Shown piece after piece: positions 1-7,998 of a stretch of 40,865 nucleotides of DNA; within the stretch, counting starts at the first letter, position 1; each line of letters starts with the position of its first letter. Source of the DNA: Bacteroidales bacterium (lineage in GTDB: Bacteria; Bacteroidota; Bacteroidia; Bacteroidales; WCHB1-69); the NCBI GenBank assembly GCA_017617445.1, contig JAFZWE010000009.1, positions 1-40,865 of the forward strand. Direction: 5' to 3'. The position numbers and the translations under genes are program-made. Under the pieces are notes generated by a model. That model saw only the letters and a list, made by a program, of their open reading frames with translations, was not told the DNA's origin and did not search any database.

Positions 1-685
1 CACGGGCGACATCCCCGTGTCGGCCTACCAGCTGGCGGAGGTGTACAGCCAGGAGGGCGACCTTGCCGCCGCCCGCACGTTGCTGTCGGCCCTGCCGCAA
101 CAGTTCAGCCCCGACGAGGCCGCCCGCGCAGAATACGCCAACCACATGGCCATGCAACAGTTGCGGGAAATCGTTGCTGGCTATGGAGACGCGATGAATC
201 TTCAGGGAGACGCGATGAATCGCGTCTCTACAAATTGGTACCTGATGACCGACAGCGACATCGCGGCCATGCAGCAGGTGGCGGAACACGACAACGGTCG
301 CGCCGCCCGCATGGCGAAGGAAATCCTCTGTTTCTTCCACCATATTTGCTTCGAGGACAACATGGCGTTGAATCTCGGTGACATCGGGGAACGCAACCTG
401 TCGGGAGGACACGCGCAGGACGGACGCACGCGGTGCGTCCCCACAGACAATGGTCTGGTCATTTACCCGAATCCCACCGGCGGCACCCTCACGGTGGAAT
501 CGGCCAGCCCCATCCGCCAAATCACCGTGTATGACCTGTCAGGACGGGTGATGATGACCGTGGACGGAAACGGCACCGCACCCTGCTCCATCAACGTGAC
601 ATCCCTGCACAGCGGCATCTACATTCTGAAAGCCCTGACCGACCGCGGCGTACAGACGGGAAGGTTTGTGAAAGGTGAAAAGTGA
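1..685 (+). CDS. T9SS-exported protein, C-terminal part (N-terminus outside window)
   Basis: The reading frame is open to the left edge, so only about 227 C-terminal residues are visible. The last ~75 residues form a type A sorting domain of the type IX secretion system: a YPNPTGGTLTVES start, a YDLSGRVM strand, an LHSGIYIL strand and a basic end (RFVKGEK). In this family the domain directs a Sec-exported protein through the outer membrane and is then removed or used for surface attachment. The part before it is helical and Ala-rich with no recognisable catalytic motif, so the function of the mature protein is unknown. Residues encoded at about 181-232 come from a palindromic repeat inserted in frame (separate entry). 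No clear hairpin follows the stop. Confidence 0.8.
   Translation, partial: TGDIPVSAYQLAEVYSQEGDLAAARTLLSALPQQFSPDEAARAEYANHMAMQQLREIVAGYGDAMNLQGDAMNRVSTNWYLMTDSDIAAMQQVAEHDNGRAARMAKEILCFFHHICFEDNMALNLGDIGERNLSGGHAQDGRTRCVPTDNGLVIYPNPTGGTLTVESASPIRQITVYDLSGRVMMTVDGNGTAPCSINVTSLHSGIYILKALTDRGVQTGRFVKGEK
185..232. repeat. REP-like palindrome with partial direct copy, inside a CDS
   Basis: A perfect 10-bp inverted repeat, GAGACGCGAT (207-216) and ATCGCGTCTC (219-228), has a 2-bp loop and is followed by TACA. A 16-bp direct copy of its left side (GGAGACGCGATGAATC, 185-200) lies exactly 21 bp upstream of the matching bases (206-221). The 21-bp period keeps the reading frame, giving a repeated GDAMN in the protein. 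The termini resemble those of the repeat at 31244-31287. Confidence 0.7.
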
Positions 686-759
686 GAGACGGTGGGATGT
701 AAGGATATTTTCATAATCTAATAATCAATGATTTAAACAATCCTGTTCATCTAAAAATA

Positions 760-876
760 ATGAAACCATATCAAAAGTCAAAAATCCTCACCTTCATCGT
801 ACACCTGCTGTTTTGGGCATTGGCATGCTGGTTCTTTTGCGAATTTTCCCTGATGAGACCCATGTTCATTGCATAA
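760..876 (+). pseudogene. Frameshifted N-terminus of the LytTR membrane regulator
   Basis: An ATG at 760 opens a 38-codon frame ending at TAA 874-876. It encodes a short basic start followed by a strongly hydrophobic segment (FIVHLLFWALACWFFCEF) that looks like the first helix of the 4-helix membrane module found in Bacteroidota LytS/LytTR proteins. The next frame, which starts in the same loop (HKWKEALS, from 872), carries the remaining three helices. Removing one base near 871 would fuse ...RPMFI directly to HKWKEAL. This looks like a one-base insertion in the first loop, either real, a phase switch, or a sequencing or assembly error. Confidence 0.65.
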
Positions 877-1645
877 GTGGAAGGAGGCCCTCTCCATCCT
901 CTTTGTGGCCGGAATGGTATATACAAGCTATTTCATTTTCATTCCCCAACTTCTATTCAAAGGTAAAAGACTACTGTTCTGGATATGTGTCGGAGTACTA
1001 TTGTCGGTTTCCGTATTGGCCGAGATGACATTGGTCGATTCCGACATACGAATCCGCGCACTTTGGCTGCAAGCTGACAAATTCAGGCTGTATTATGAGA
1101 ACACCATCTTCCTTTTGCTGTTACGCAATGCCACCTTCTTTTTCTTTTTCATGCTGATAAAACTCTACCACGCCAATGCCATCAAGATTGAGAACTTGGC
1201 ACAAACCCTCTCACAGGAAACCAACAAACTGATAATTGTGTTTTCCCAAAACAAAATACAATTAGTTGATTTTGACAGTATCGCCTATTTTACATACACT
1301 GAGAAATATATAACAATCAACCTGAAAAATGGAGAATGCATAAAACAAAACGGATATCTTTCCGAACTTGAGAAATTGATTCCACCGGAACTTTGTATCA
1401 GAGTCAATCGCAAAACCATTGTCATGCGTGATTGTATTGTGCACTACACACCATCGTTTTTGTGCATCAATGTGGACGGGACAGAGCACACCTTCACCTA
1501 TTACTCCACAAAAAAAGACGAAATCCTTGAAAATCTGCAAGCCTGGAATCCGGATCTTTACTTACCCGAAGATTCCGATAGCGAGCCACAATTTGCAGAA
1601 GAACCGGAAAACCACTGCAATTCAACCATTCACCAAACTTTTTAA
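869..1645 (+). CDS. LytTR-family DNA-binding regulator with membrane helices
   Basis: This 258-residue frame has only a weak TTG start at 869, because the natural N-terminus (ATG 760) is in another frame. Three hydrophobic segments (about residues 7-30, 35-53 and 79-100) come first. A LytTR DNA-binding domain follows at about residues 120-225, with the typical pattern of KIQLVDFDSIAYFTYTEKYI, a central SELEKLIPPELCIRVNRKTIV region and a final beta strand. The family binds DNA repeats at promoters. A membrane-anchored LytTR protein without a receiver domain is common in Bacteroidota and may read a signal in the envelope. It sits alone, 74 bp after the T9SS gene. If the frameshift is real, one membrane helix is lost and topology would be altered. 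Confidence 0.75.
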   Translation: MHKWKEALSILFVAGMVYTSYFIFIPQLLFKGKRLLFWICVGVLLSVSVLAEMTLVDSDIRIRALWLQADKFRLYYENTIFLLLLRNATFFFFFMLIKLYHANAIKIENLAQTLSQETNKLIIVFSQNKIQLVDFDSIAYFTYTEKYITINLKNGECIKQNGYLSELEKLIPPELCIRVNRKTIVMRDCIVHYTPSFLCINVDGTEHTFTYYSTKKDEILENLQAWNPDLYLPEDSDSEPQFAEEPENHCNSTIHQTF

Positions 1646-1662
1646 CTTGTTGGAAATTTCAT

Positions 1663-1670
1663 TATTTTTG
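1663..1670 (+). promoter_or_regulatory. Candidate Bacteroidota -7 element before nucleotidase gene
   Basis: TATTTTTG fits the TAnnTTTG -7 consensus of the Bacteroidota primary sigma factor. It lies 23 bp before the ATG at 1694. A T-rich stretch sits about 20 bp upstream where the -33 element is expected, but it is not a clear TTTG. Confidence 0.45.
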
Positions 1671-1693
1671 CAGCCTTAATTGGTATTCAAAAA

Positions 1694-3319
1694 ATGCATC
1701 TGATGAAATCCCTGAAAAAATACATTCTTGTCGTCCTGGCACTGCTATGGGTGTCTTTGGGCTTTTCCCAAGTAAAAACACAATTGGACAACCTTTCTCC
1801 GCAGGATGCGGTGGTTTTCTATGAAAACGACGTGCATTGTGCGGTGGACGGCTACAGCAAACTGGCAGCCTTGCGCGATGAAACCCAACAGCGCACCTCC
1901 CGCGTGCTGTTGGTCTCCAGCGGGGATTTCATCTCCGGAAGCTCATTAGGGGCCAGTTCCCGTGGAGAATACATCATACGGATCATGAATGCCGTCGGGT
2001 ATGACTACATCACACTGGGGAACCATGAGTTCGACTTCGGCATGGAGCGAATGTTCGACCTGACCCATACACTGAAAGCCCGTGTCTTGTGCTGCAATTT
2101 CTACAAAATCGGGGAAAAAGAACCCGTTTTTGAGGGATATGCCATACACCATTTCGGGAATTTGAAAATCGCCTTTATTGGGGTGACCACGCCCGCCACC
2201 ATCAGTGCAGGCATTCCGGCCAACTTCATGGACGAGACTGGAGAATTTGTTTACACTTTCGGAACGGGCCAGGTGCCCGCACTGGTGCAGGCACAGGTGG
2301 ATGCCGCCCGCCAAGAGGGGGCAGACTATGTAGTGGTGCTCGCCCATTTGGGCATTGAACCGCCCGCCATCACCTCCACGGAACTCATCGCCCAAACCAA
2401 CGGCATTGATGTCGTACTGGACGGGCACTCACACAGTGTGATTGAACGGCAGGAGGTGCCCAACCGCGATGGGAAAAACGTCATCCTCTCCTCCACCGGA
2501 ACAGCATTCTCCCATATAGGTGCCCTGGTGATCCATGAGGACGGCACCCTCACCACACTGCTGATTCCCAAAACAGAATGCACAGCGGAAAACAGCGCTG
2601 TAGAAAAAGAAATAGAACTAGTGAAAGAAGAGTATGCCCTCATCGGGAACCGCCCCATCGGGGAATCCGCCATTACCCTGACAATTCTCGATGCCAACGG
2701 AAAACGCATAGTGCGGAATCAAGAGTGCAATCTGGGAGATTTCTTCGCCGACGCCTATCGCACGGTCATGCACACCGACATCGGCTGGGCAAACTCAGGA
2801 GGATGCCGCAACGTCATCCCTGCCGGCGCACTGACCTTCAACCACATCTACAATGCCAGCCCATTTGAAAACAAAGTGTGTGTGGCCCAGATCCTGGGGC
2901 AGGACCTTTTGGACGCTTTGGAAATGTCTGTCCACTCCACTCCTGAAGAGTTCGGCGGATTTGCTCAGGTTTCAGGAATCACCTTCACGGTGGACACCAC
3001 CATCGCCTCTCCAGTGATTTTGGACGAAAACCAGATGTTTGTCCGGGTCAGCGGTCCCAGACGCGTGAGCCAGGTGCAGGTCTGGAACAGCCAGAAAAAC
3101 AAATACCAGAAACTTTCACCCAGGAAATACTACTCCATGGCTGCCACAGATTTTGTATTGAAAAAGGGAGGTGACGGCCTTAAATTCCCCCACATGAAAA
3201 TAGTACAGGACGAGGTGATGCTGGACACACAAGTGTACGAAACCTACCTTCGGGAGCACCTGGGCGGCAGAATCCCCGACAGATATGCCCTACCGGACAG
3301 CCGTATTCTGTTCAAATAA
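1694..3319 (+). CDS. Exported 5'-nucleotidase / metallophosphoesterase (UshA family)
   Basis: The 541-residue protein starts with a signal peptide (hydrophobic core VVLALLWVSLGFS), so it should act in the periplasm or on the surface. The N-terminal calcineurin-like domain shows the di-metal motifs in order: D-x-H in YENDVHC, GDFISGS, GNHEFDFG, VLAHLG and DGHSHS. The C-terminal 5'-nucleotidase domain has the substrate-binding pattern NLGDFFADAYR followed by WANSGGCR and FNHIYNASPFENKV. The family hydrolyses 5'-nucleotides, and sometimes UDP-sugars or cyclic nucleotides, to nucleosides and phosphate. The exact substrate cannot be told from the sequence. ATG 1703 is an alternative start that keeps the signal peptide. 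The gene converges on the lipoprotein gene with only 11 bp between stops. Confidence 0.88.
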   Translation: MHLMKSLKKYILVVLALLWVSLGFSQVKTQLDNLSPQDAVVFYENDVHCAVDGYSKLAALRDETQQRTSRVLLVSSGDFISGSSLGASSRGEYIIRIMNAVGYDYITLGNHEFDFGMERMFDLTHTLKARVLCCNFYKIGEKEPVFEGYAIHHFGNLKIAFIGVTTPATISAGIPANFMDETGEFVYTFGTGQVPALVQAQVDAARQEGADYVVVLAHLGIEPPAITSTELIAQTNGIDVVLDGHSHSVIERQEVPNRDGKNVILSSTGTAFSHIGALVIHEDGTLTTLLIPKTECTAENSAVEKEIELVKEEYALIGNRPIGESAITLTILDANGKRIVRNQECNLGDFFADAYRTVMHTDIGWANSGGCRNVIPAGALTFNHIYNASPFENKVCVAQILGQDLLDALEMSVHSTPEEFGGFAQVSGITFTVDTTIASPVILDENQMFVRVSGPRRVSQVQVWNSQKNKYQKLSPRKYYSMAATDFVLKKGGDGLKFPHMKIVQDEVMLDTQVYETYLREHLGGRIPDRYALPDSRILFK

Positions 3320-3330
3320 TTATAAAACAG

Positions 3331-3858
3331 CTATTTAATTCTCACACAGCGACTTTCCAAATTCCCGCTTTTCACCAAGGAGTTCAGTTCGCTGGCGGGG
3401 TTGCTGTACGAGTTGCGAGGACCGCAGTTCCACAGTTCCAGAAGCGGGTCGGTATCCAGCAAGCTCTGGTACAGGTCGGCGGGCGGGTCAGGAAGTGCCG
3501 CATACTCCTCGTAGGTATAGCGCAAGAAGGCAGTGTTTTCGCTGATACCGCGGTTATCCAGCCAGTAGCCATCAGCCAACGGGGTAGGCAGTACCAACTG
3601 TCCACCCACCTTCAAATCGCGGGGATGCGGGTAGGAGATAATTTTCTTGTCGCGGAAGCCCACCGGGACGAGATCGCTATAGTCCTTGCGGGTTTTATAG
3701 ACCAATACGGGCGGGGAGGCGACACCGACCGCAGCCGGCTTGAGGGGCTGCTGCACAGGCGCGGCAGATTCGGAATCCGAAGAGGAAGCCATCTTCTTTG
3801 AAGTCCCACACGCAACAAACATCAATGACAAAACACTTATTAACAATAACTTGCGCAT
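3331..3858 (-). CDS. Conserved Bacteroidales lipoprotein, function unknown
   Basis: I chose the ATG at 3858 because it places a clean lipoprotein signal peptide at the N-terminus (MRKLLLISVLSLMFVACG, lipobox V-A-C, lipidated Cys at residue 17). The frame runs further upstream, but that would bury the signal and run through the promoter. The mature part begins with a Ser/Ala/Pro-rich linker. A conserved-looking domain follows (VLVYKTRKDYSDLVPV, a YPHPRDL segment, then ADGYWLDNRGI and FLRYTYEEYAALP). I recall similar uncharacterised lipoproteins in Bacteroides and relatives, but none with a known role. It is divergent from yebC, with a promoter for each in the ~100 bp between them. Confidence 0.75.
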   Translation of the reverse strand: MRKLLLISVLSLMFVACGTSKKMASSSDSESAAPVQQPLKPAAVGVASPPVLVYKTRKDYSDLVPVGFRDKKIISYPHPRDLKVGGQLVLPTPLADGYWLDNRGISENTAFLRYTYEEYAALPDPPADLYQSLLDTDPLLELWNCGPRNSYSNPASELNSLVKSGNLESRCVRIK

Positions 3859-3884
3859 AATATACCGTTTTTTATAACCGAGGG

Positions 3885-3892
3885 CAAAAATA
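3885..3892 (-). promoter_or_regulatory. Candidate -7 element for the lipoprotein gene
   Basis: On the minus strand the bases read TATTTTTG, matching TAnnTTTG. The element lies 27 bp before the ATG at 3858 and forms a divergent pair with the element at 3917. Confidence 0.45.
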
Positions 3893-3916
3893 CAATAATA
3901 TTTCCGAGAAAAATCG

Positions 3917-3924
3917 TAAATTTG
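3917..3924 (+). promoter_or_regulatory. Candidate -7 element for yebC
   Basis: TAAATTTG matches TAnnTTTG and lies 36 bp before the yebC ATG. A TTTCC stretch about 15 bp upstream is a weak candidate for the -33 part. Confidence 0.45.
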
Positions 3925-3960
3925 CCGCCGATTTTTTAACACATACCAAAACACATAACT

Positions 3961-4671
3961 ATGGGTCGAGCATTTGAATACAGAAAAGCAAGAAAATTGA
4001 AAAGATGGGGAAACATGGCACGTGTTTTCACCCGTTTAGGAAAAGAAATCACTATGGCTGCCAAAGCGGGCGGCCCTGATCCGGATACCAATGCCAAGCT
4101 GCGCTTGTTGATTCAGAACGCACGCTCTGAGAACATGCCGAAAGACAATGTGGACCGCGCCATCAAACGTGCTTTTGAAAAAGACACCTCCGATTACAAG
4201 GAAATCGTATTTGCAGGAACCGCTCCCCACGGAGTGGCCATCGTCATTGAAACCGCCACAGACAACAACCAGCGTACCGTCGCCAACCTCCGCAGCTACT
4301 TCAACAAACTGGGAGGCACCCTCGGAAACTCCAACATGCACGATTTCATCTTTGACAGAAAATGCAGCTTCATTGTCAACAAAAAAGACGGCGTGGATGT
4401 GGAAGAACTGGAACTGGAACTGATCGACTGCGGCTGCGAAGAGATTTTTGAAGAAGACGACCAGATTGTGGCCTACGGCGAATTCCAAAGCTTCGGCCCC
4501 ATGCAGAAATATTTTGAGGACAACAACTTTGAAATCAAAAGCTTCAAATTTGAAAGAATCCCCAATGTAACCAAAACTGTTACAGACGAAGAACGCGAAG
4601 AGGTGGAAAAACTGCTGGAAAAAATTGAAGAGGACGAAGATGTAACCAACGTCTTCACCAACATGGAATAG
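3961..4671 (+). CDS. yebC: YebC/PmpR/TACO1 family protein
   Basis: The 236-residue protein is full length for the family. It begins with a conserved MGRAFEYRKARK segment and continues with FTRLGKEITMAAKAGGPDP, NAKLRLLIQNARSENMPKDN and the IKRAF helix. The middle domain carries APHGVAIVIE and DNNQRTVANLR, followed by LGGTLGNSN. Family members are described as transcriptional regulators (PmpR) and as factors that help ribosomes through difficult sequences (TACO1, YebC2-type). Which role applies here cannot be told from the sequence. It leads a run of three co-directional genes ending in miaA. Confidence 0.93.
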   Translation: MGRAFEYRKARKLKRWGNMARVFTRLGKEITMAAKAGGPDPDTNAKLRLLIQNARSENMPKDNVDRAIKRAFEKDTSDYKEIVFAGTAPHGVAIVIETATDNNQRTVANLRSYFNKLGGTLGNSNMHDFIFDRKCSFIVNKKDGVDVEELELELIDCGCEEIFEEDDQIVAYGEFQSFGPMQKYFEDNNFEIKSFKFERIPNVTKTVTDEEREEVEKLLEKIEEDEDVTNVFTNME

Positions 4672-4733
4672 CCTTGCAGCACAAGCTCCAACCTGGGCAA
4701 CCCCTTGAAAACAAACCATTAATCCTTTGTTCT

Positions 4734-5321
4734 ATGTATTATTACAAATTCCGGGTTTATTATGATGAGGTAGAGGATTTCGTGCGCGACATTGAAATCC
4801 TGTCCAACGACAATTTTGAAAACTTCCACAAGATTCTGCTTGACGCCATCGGACTGGACGGCAAAGAACTGGCATCCTTTTACATTTGCGACTCCAAATG
4901 GAACAAACAAAAGGAGATTTCCCTGATGGACATGGGGGACGACAGCGACAAAGAAGAACCTGAATATGAGGAAGATGATGAATTTTCACTCCGTTCCAAA
5001 CTCCCCATCTTCGTAATGAAGGACTCTCTGTTGAAAGATTTCATCTCCGATCCGCACCAGCACATCATGTACGAATACGATTTCCTGAATCCGAAAGTGT
5101 TCTACATTGAACTGCTGAAAATCCTTCAGGAAGAGGCCGGAGTGACCTATCCCTGCTGCACGAAAAAGGAGAAAGAGCTGCCAAAAGAATTGAAACAGGC
5201 TCATCTGCCCAATCCCGATGACAACTTCATAGAAGAAGAACTCGTGGAAGATGAAGACGAATTCACCGATGGCTACGATGAACTCGACCTGGAAGGATTT
5301 GATGAATTCAAGGAATTTTAA
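4734..5321 (+). CDS. pRiA4b ORF-3-like (IS1096 TnpR-like) domain protein
   Basis: I start the gene at ATG 4734 (MYYYKFRVYYDEVEDFVRDI), where the domain begins. An upstream start would add 20 unlikely residues beginning just after the yebC stop. The 195-residue protein matches the plasmid pRiA4b ORF-3 / IS1096 passenger family in its first ~100 residues: an LSNDNFENFHKILLDAIGL segment, FYICDSKW, then a strongly acidic stretch. The C-terminal tail is also very acidic (many Asp/Glu). Such proteins are common chromosomal genes in Bacteroidales and have no settled function. The name does not mean that a transposon is present, and no transposase or terminal repeats are visible. The last 20 bp overlap the miaA start, which suggests translational coupling. 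Confidence 0.75.
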   Translation: MYYYKFRVYYDEVEDFVRDIEILSNDNFENFHKILLDAIGLDGKELASFYICDSKWNKQKEISLMDMGDDSDKEEPEYEEDDEFSLRSKLPIFVMKDSLLKDFISDPHQHIMYEYDFLNPKVFYIELLKILQEEAGVTYPCCTKKEKELPKELKQAHLPNPDDNFIEEELVEDEDEFTDGYDELDLEGFDEFKEF

Positions 5322-6180
5322 CAAGCCCACCCTACTGGTGATTGCCGGTCCGACAGCCGTCGGCAAGACGCAATACGCCATCCAAACTGCTATAGCATGC
5401 GAATCTGTCGTGATTTCGGCAGATTCGCGTCAGTTTTACAAGGAGATGAAAATCGGAACCGCTGCGCCGACAGAGGAGGAAATGGAACAGGTTCCCCACT
5501 ATTTTGTCGGGCATCTTTCTGTCAACGAATATTATAGCGCATCCCGTTTTGAGCAGGATGTGCTGGCGCTGCTGCCCTCCCTCTTCGCCAAGAGCAACGT
5601 TGTGATCATGTGCGGAGGCTCTGGGCTTTACATAGACGCCGTTTGCCATGGCATTGACGACCTGCCCGACCCCGACCCGCAAATCCGGCAGTTTGTACAC
5701 GACTGCTTTGAAAAAGAGGGCATTGCCGCCCTCCGCGCCCAACTCCGCCGACTGGATCCCGCCTACTACGACCACTGCAACCTCGCCGACCACAAACGGA
5801 TGATGCGCGCAGTGGAAGTCTCCCTGCAAATGAACCGACCCTACTCCGAATTCCTGAAAAACAACCGCAAGAGCCGCGACTTTGACATTGTCAAGGTGTG
5901 CCTTTGCCGCCCCCGCGCCGAACTGTTCAACCGCATCAACCGAAGAACCCTCCAAATGATGGAACAAGGATTCCTGGAGGAAGCCCGCTCCCTCCTGCCC
6001 TACCGGCACCTCAACGCACTTAATACCGTCGGCTACAAGGAACTTTTTGCCCACCTGGATGGGAAACTCACCCTGAAACAGGCCGTCACCGACATCCAGA
6101 CCCACACCCGCCGATATGCCAAACGGCAAATGACCTGGTTCAACCGCGACAACAGTTACGAAATGGTCACTCTCTCCTAA
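5302..6180 (+). CDS. miaA: tRNA dimethylallyltransferase MiaA
   Basis: The enzyme transfers a dimethylallyl group from DMAPP to N6 of A37 in tRNAs reading codons that begin with U. The start at 5302 gives MNSRNFNKPTLL and a 292-residue protein, close to the usual ~300. The P-loop GPTAVGKT is at residues 16-23. It is followed by the DSRQFY motif (DMAPP and tRNA contact region), the GGSGLYIDA motif, and a C-terminal HTRRYAKRQMTWFNR segment that is highly typical of MiaA. The gene overlaps the preceding one by 20 bp in another frame. Confidence 0.96.
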   Translation: MNSRNFNKPTLLVIAGPTAVGKTQYAIQTAIACESVVISADSRQFYKEMKIGTAAPTEEEMEQVPHYFVGHLSVNEYYSASRFEQDVLALLPSLFAKSNVVIMCGGSGLYIDAVCHGIDDLPDPDPQIRQFVHDCFEKEGIAALRAQLRRLDPAYYDHCNLADHKRMMRAVEVSLQMNRPYSEFLKNNRKSRDFDIVKVCLCRPRAELFNRINRRTLQMMEQGFLEEARSLLPYRHLNALNTVGYKELFAHLDGKLTLKQAVTDIQTHTRRYAKRQMTWFNRDNSYEMVTLS

Positions 6181-6261
6181 CCCCCTCCTGCATTCTCCAA
6201 AAGAATGGGTGTTTTACACGTTTTATGGATACAAAACAAACCGACTTTCAAAAAAAATACG

Positions 6262-6269
6262 TAAATTTG
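6262..6269 (+). promoter_or_regulatory. Candidate -7 element for iorAB
   Basis: TAAATTTG matches TAnnTTTG in the 160-bp gap before iorA. The resulting leader would be about 65 nt and AT-rich. I see no riboswitch-like structure in it. Confidence 0.45.
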
Positions 6270-6340
6270 CGTCCGTAATGTAAAAGTGTTATTTTTGATA
6301 CAAATATTTATAAATCAAATAATTATATAAACAAAAACTT

Positions 6341-7942
6341 ATGGCTAAAATACTTTTGTTAGGAGATGAAGCCATCGCGCAGGGAGCACTTGACGCTGGC
6401 TTGTCGGGAGTTTATGCCTATCCGGGCACTCCTTCCACTGAAATCACAGAGTACATTCAAAATTCCAAACAGGCGATTGAAGGCAATGTCCACCGCATCT
6501 GGGCCGGCAACGAGAAGACGGCCATGGAGAGCGCCATTGGCATGTCATACGCTGGCAAACGCGCTATGGTGTGCATGAAACATGTGGGCCTCAATGTGGC
6601 GGCCGACCCCTTCATGAACTCCTCCATCACCGGCGCCAACGGCGGTTTGGTGGTGCTGGTCGCAGACGACCCTTCCATGCACTCATCGCAAGACGAGCAG
6701 GATTCCCGCTACTATGCCAAGTTCGCCTTGATACCCACCATGGAACCCTCCAACCAGCAAGAAGCGTATGACATGGCCTACGACGCATTTGAACTTTCCG
6801 AGAAGTTCCACACCCCGGTGCTGCTGCGCGTGACCACCCGTCTGGCCCACTCCCGCGCAGGGGTGCAACGCCGCGAAGCCCGTCCCCAAAACCCGCTGAA
6901 TGTGTGCTCCAACCCCAAACAGTTTGTCCTGCTTCCCGCCAACGCACGCGTACACTACCGCGCCCTTTTAGCCAAACAGGATGATTTTGAAAAAGATGCA
7001 GAGAACTCCAAATACAACTTCTATAAGGAAGGCACCGACAAGAAACTGGGAGTCATCGCTTCCGGTATCGGATACAACTATCTGATGGAAAACTTTGTGG
7101 GCACCACTTGTCCTTATCCGGTGCTGAAAATTTCCCAGTATCCAGTCCCCACCAAACTCGTGGCCAAAATGGTGGACGAATGTGAAAGCGTGCTGGTGGT
7201 AGAAGAAGGCTATCCGCTGATTGAGGACCATCTGCGCGGACTGCTCAACCGCACTGGCAATATCAAGGGCCGAATGGACGGCACCCTGCCCCGTGACGGA
7301 GAGCTCAACCCGAACCTTGTGGCCAAAGCCCTCGGACTGCCCGACACTTACGGAAGCCCTGTTCCGGAAATCGTCGCCCCCAGACCCCCCGCGCTCTGCA
7401 ACGGCTGCCCCCACATTGACACCTATCTTGCACTGAACGAAGCAATGAAAGAACATGGTCCCGGCAAGGTGTTCGCCGATATCGGATGCTACACCCTCGG
7501 TGCTCTGCCGCCGTACAAAGCCATCTACACCACTGTGGACATGGGTGCCTCCATCACCATGGCCAAAGGCGCCGCCGATGCCGGCATGAGCCCCTGTGTG
7601 GCCGTTATCGGAGACTCCACCTTCACCCACAGCGGCATGACCTCCCTGCTGGATGCCATCTATGAAAACACGCCCATCACCGTGCTCATCCTTGACAACA
7701 GCACCACCGGCATGACCGGCGGTCAGGACAGCCACGCCCTTGGCCGGATCGGTAATATCTGCAAGGGACTTGGCGTTCCCGAAGAGCACATCCGCATCAT
7801 CACCCCGCTGAAAAACAACCATGACGCCAACGTACAGGTCATCAAAGAAGAACTGGCTTATCAAGGCGTTTCTGTCATTGTTCCCACCCGCGAATGCATC
7901 CAGACCCTGAGCCGCAGAATGAAGGCACAGGCTAAAAAATAA
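6341..7942 (+). CDS. iorA: Indolepyruvate ferredoxin oxidoreductase alpha subunit (lacks Fe-S tail)
   Basis: The protein is the large subunit of a thiamine-diphosphate enzyme that oxidatively decarboxylates aryl pyruvates to aryl-CoA and reduces ferredoxin, in amino-acid fermentation (or the reverse reaction in synthesis). The N-terminal pyrimidine-binding domain shows LGDEAIAQGALDAG and YPGTPSTEI. A CNGCPH motif starts at about residue 353. The thiamine-diphosphate site is GDSTFTHSG (from about residue 423) with the paired NSTTGMTGGQ. At 533 residues it ends right after the last helix. The C-terminal double [4Fe-4S] ferredoxin domain of classical ~600-residue IorA is absent, and no CxxCxxC cluster is present in the last 80 residues. 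iorB follows after 56 bp, so the two are probably one transcript. Confidence 0.92.
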   Translation: MAKILLLGDEAIAQGALDAGLSGVYAYPGTPSTEITEYIQNSKQAIEGNVHRIWAGNEKTAMESAIGMSYAGKRAMVCMKHVGLNVAADPFMNSSITGANGGLVVLVADDPSMHSSQDEQDSRYYAKFALIPTMEPSNQQEAYDMAYDAFELSEKFHTPVLLRVTTRLAHSRAGVQRREARPQNPLNVCSNPKQFVLLPANARVHYRALLAKQDDFEKDAENSKYNFYKEGTDKKLGVIASGIGYNYLMENFVGTTCPYPVLKISQYPVPTKLVAKMVDECESVLVVEEGYPLIEDHLRGLLNRTGNIKGRMDGTLPRDGELNPNLVAKALGLPDTYGSPVPEIVAPRPPALCNGCPHIDTYLALNEAMKEHGPGKVFADIGCYTLGALPPYKAIYTTVDMGASITMAKGAADAGMSPCVAVIGDSTFTHSGMTSLLDAIYENTPITVLILDNSTTGMTGGQDSHALGRIGNICKGLGVPEEHIRIITPLKNNHDANVQVIKEELAYQGVSVIVPTRECIQTLSRRMKAQAKK

Positions 7943-7998
7943 TCCCGTGTCCGGAGCCATGCTCCCAAACCAAACAATAACCAGAAAAATTTGAAAAA

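Noticed and set aside
4036-4719. A 227-codon open frame antisense to yebC
   Set aside because: YebC motifs are unmistakable on the plus strand. The antisense product is Phe/Val-rich low-complexity sequence.
4734-5321. Possible mobile element, because the domain is named after IS1096 and plasmid pRiA4b
   Set aside because: No transposase, inverted terminal repeats or target duplication can be seen, and the gene is embedded with yebC and miaA.
6968-7960. A 330-codon open frame antisense to iorA
   Set aside because: iorA is certain on the plus strand. The antisense product is Gly/Val/His-rich with no motif.
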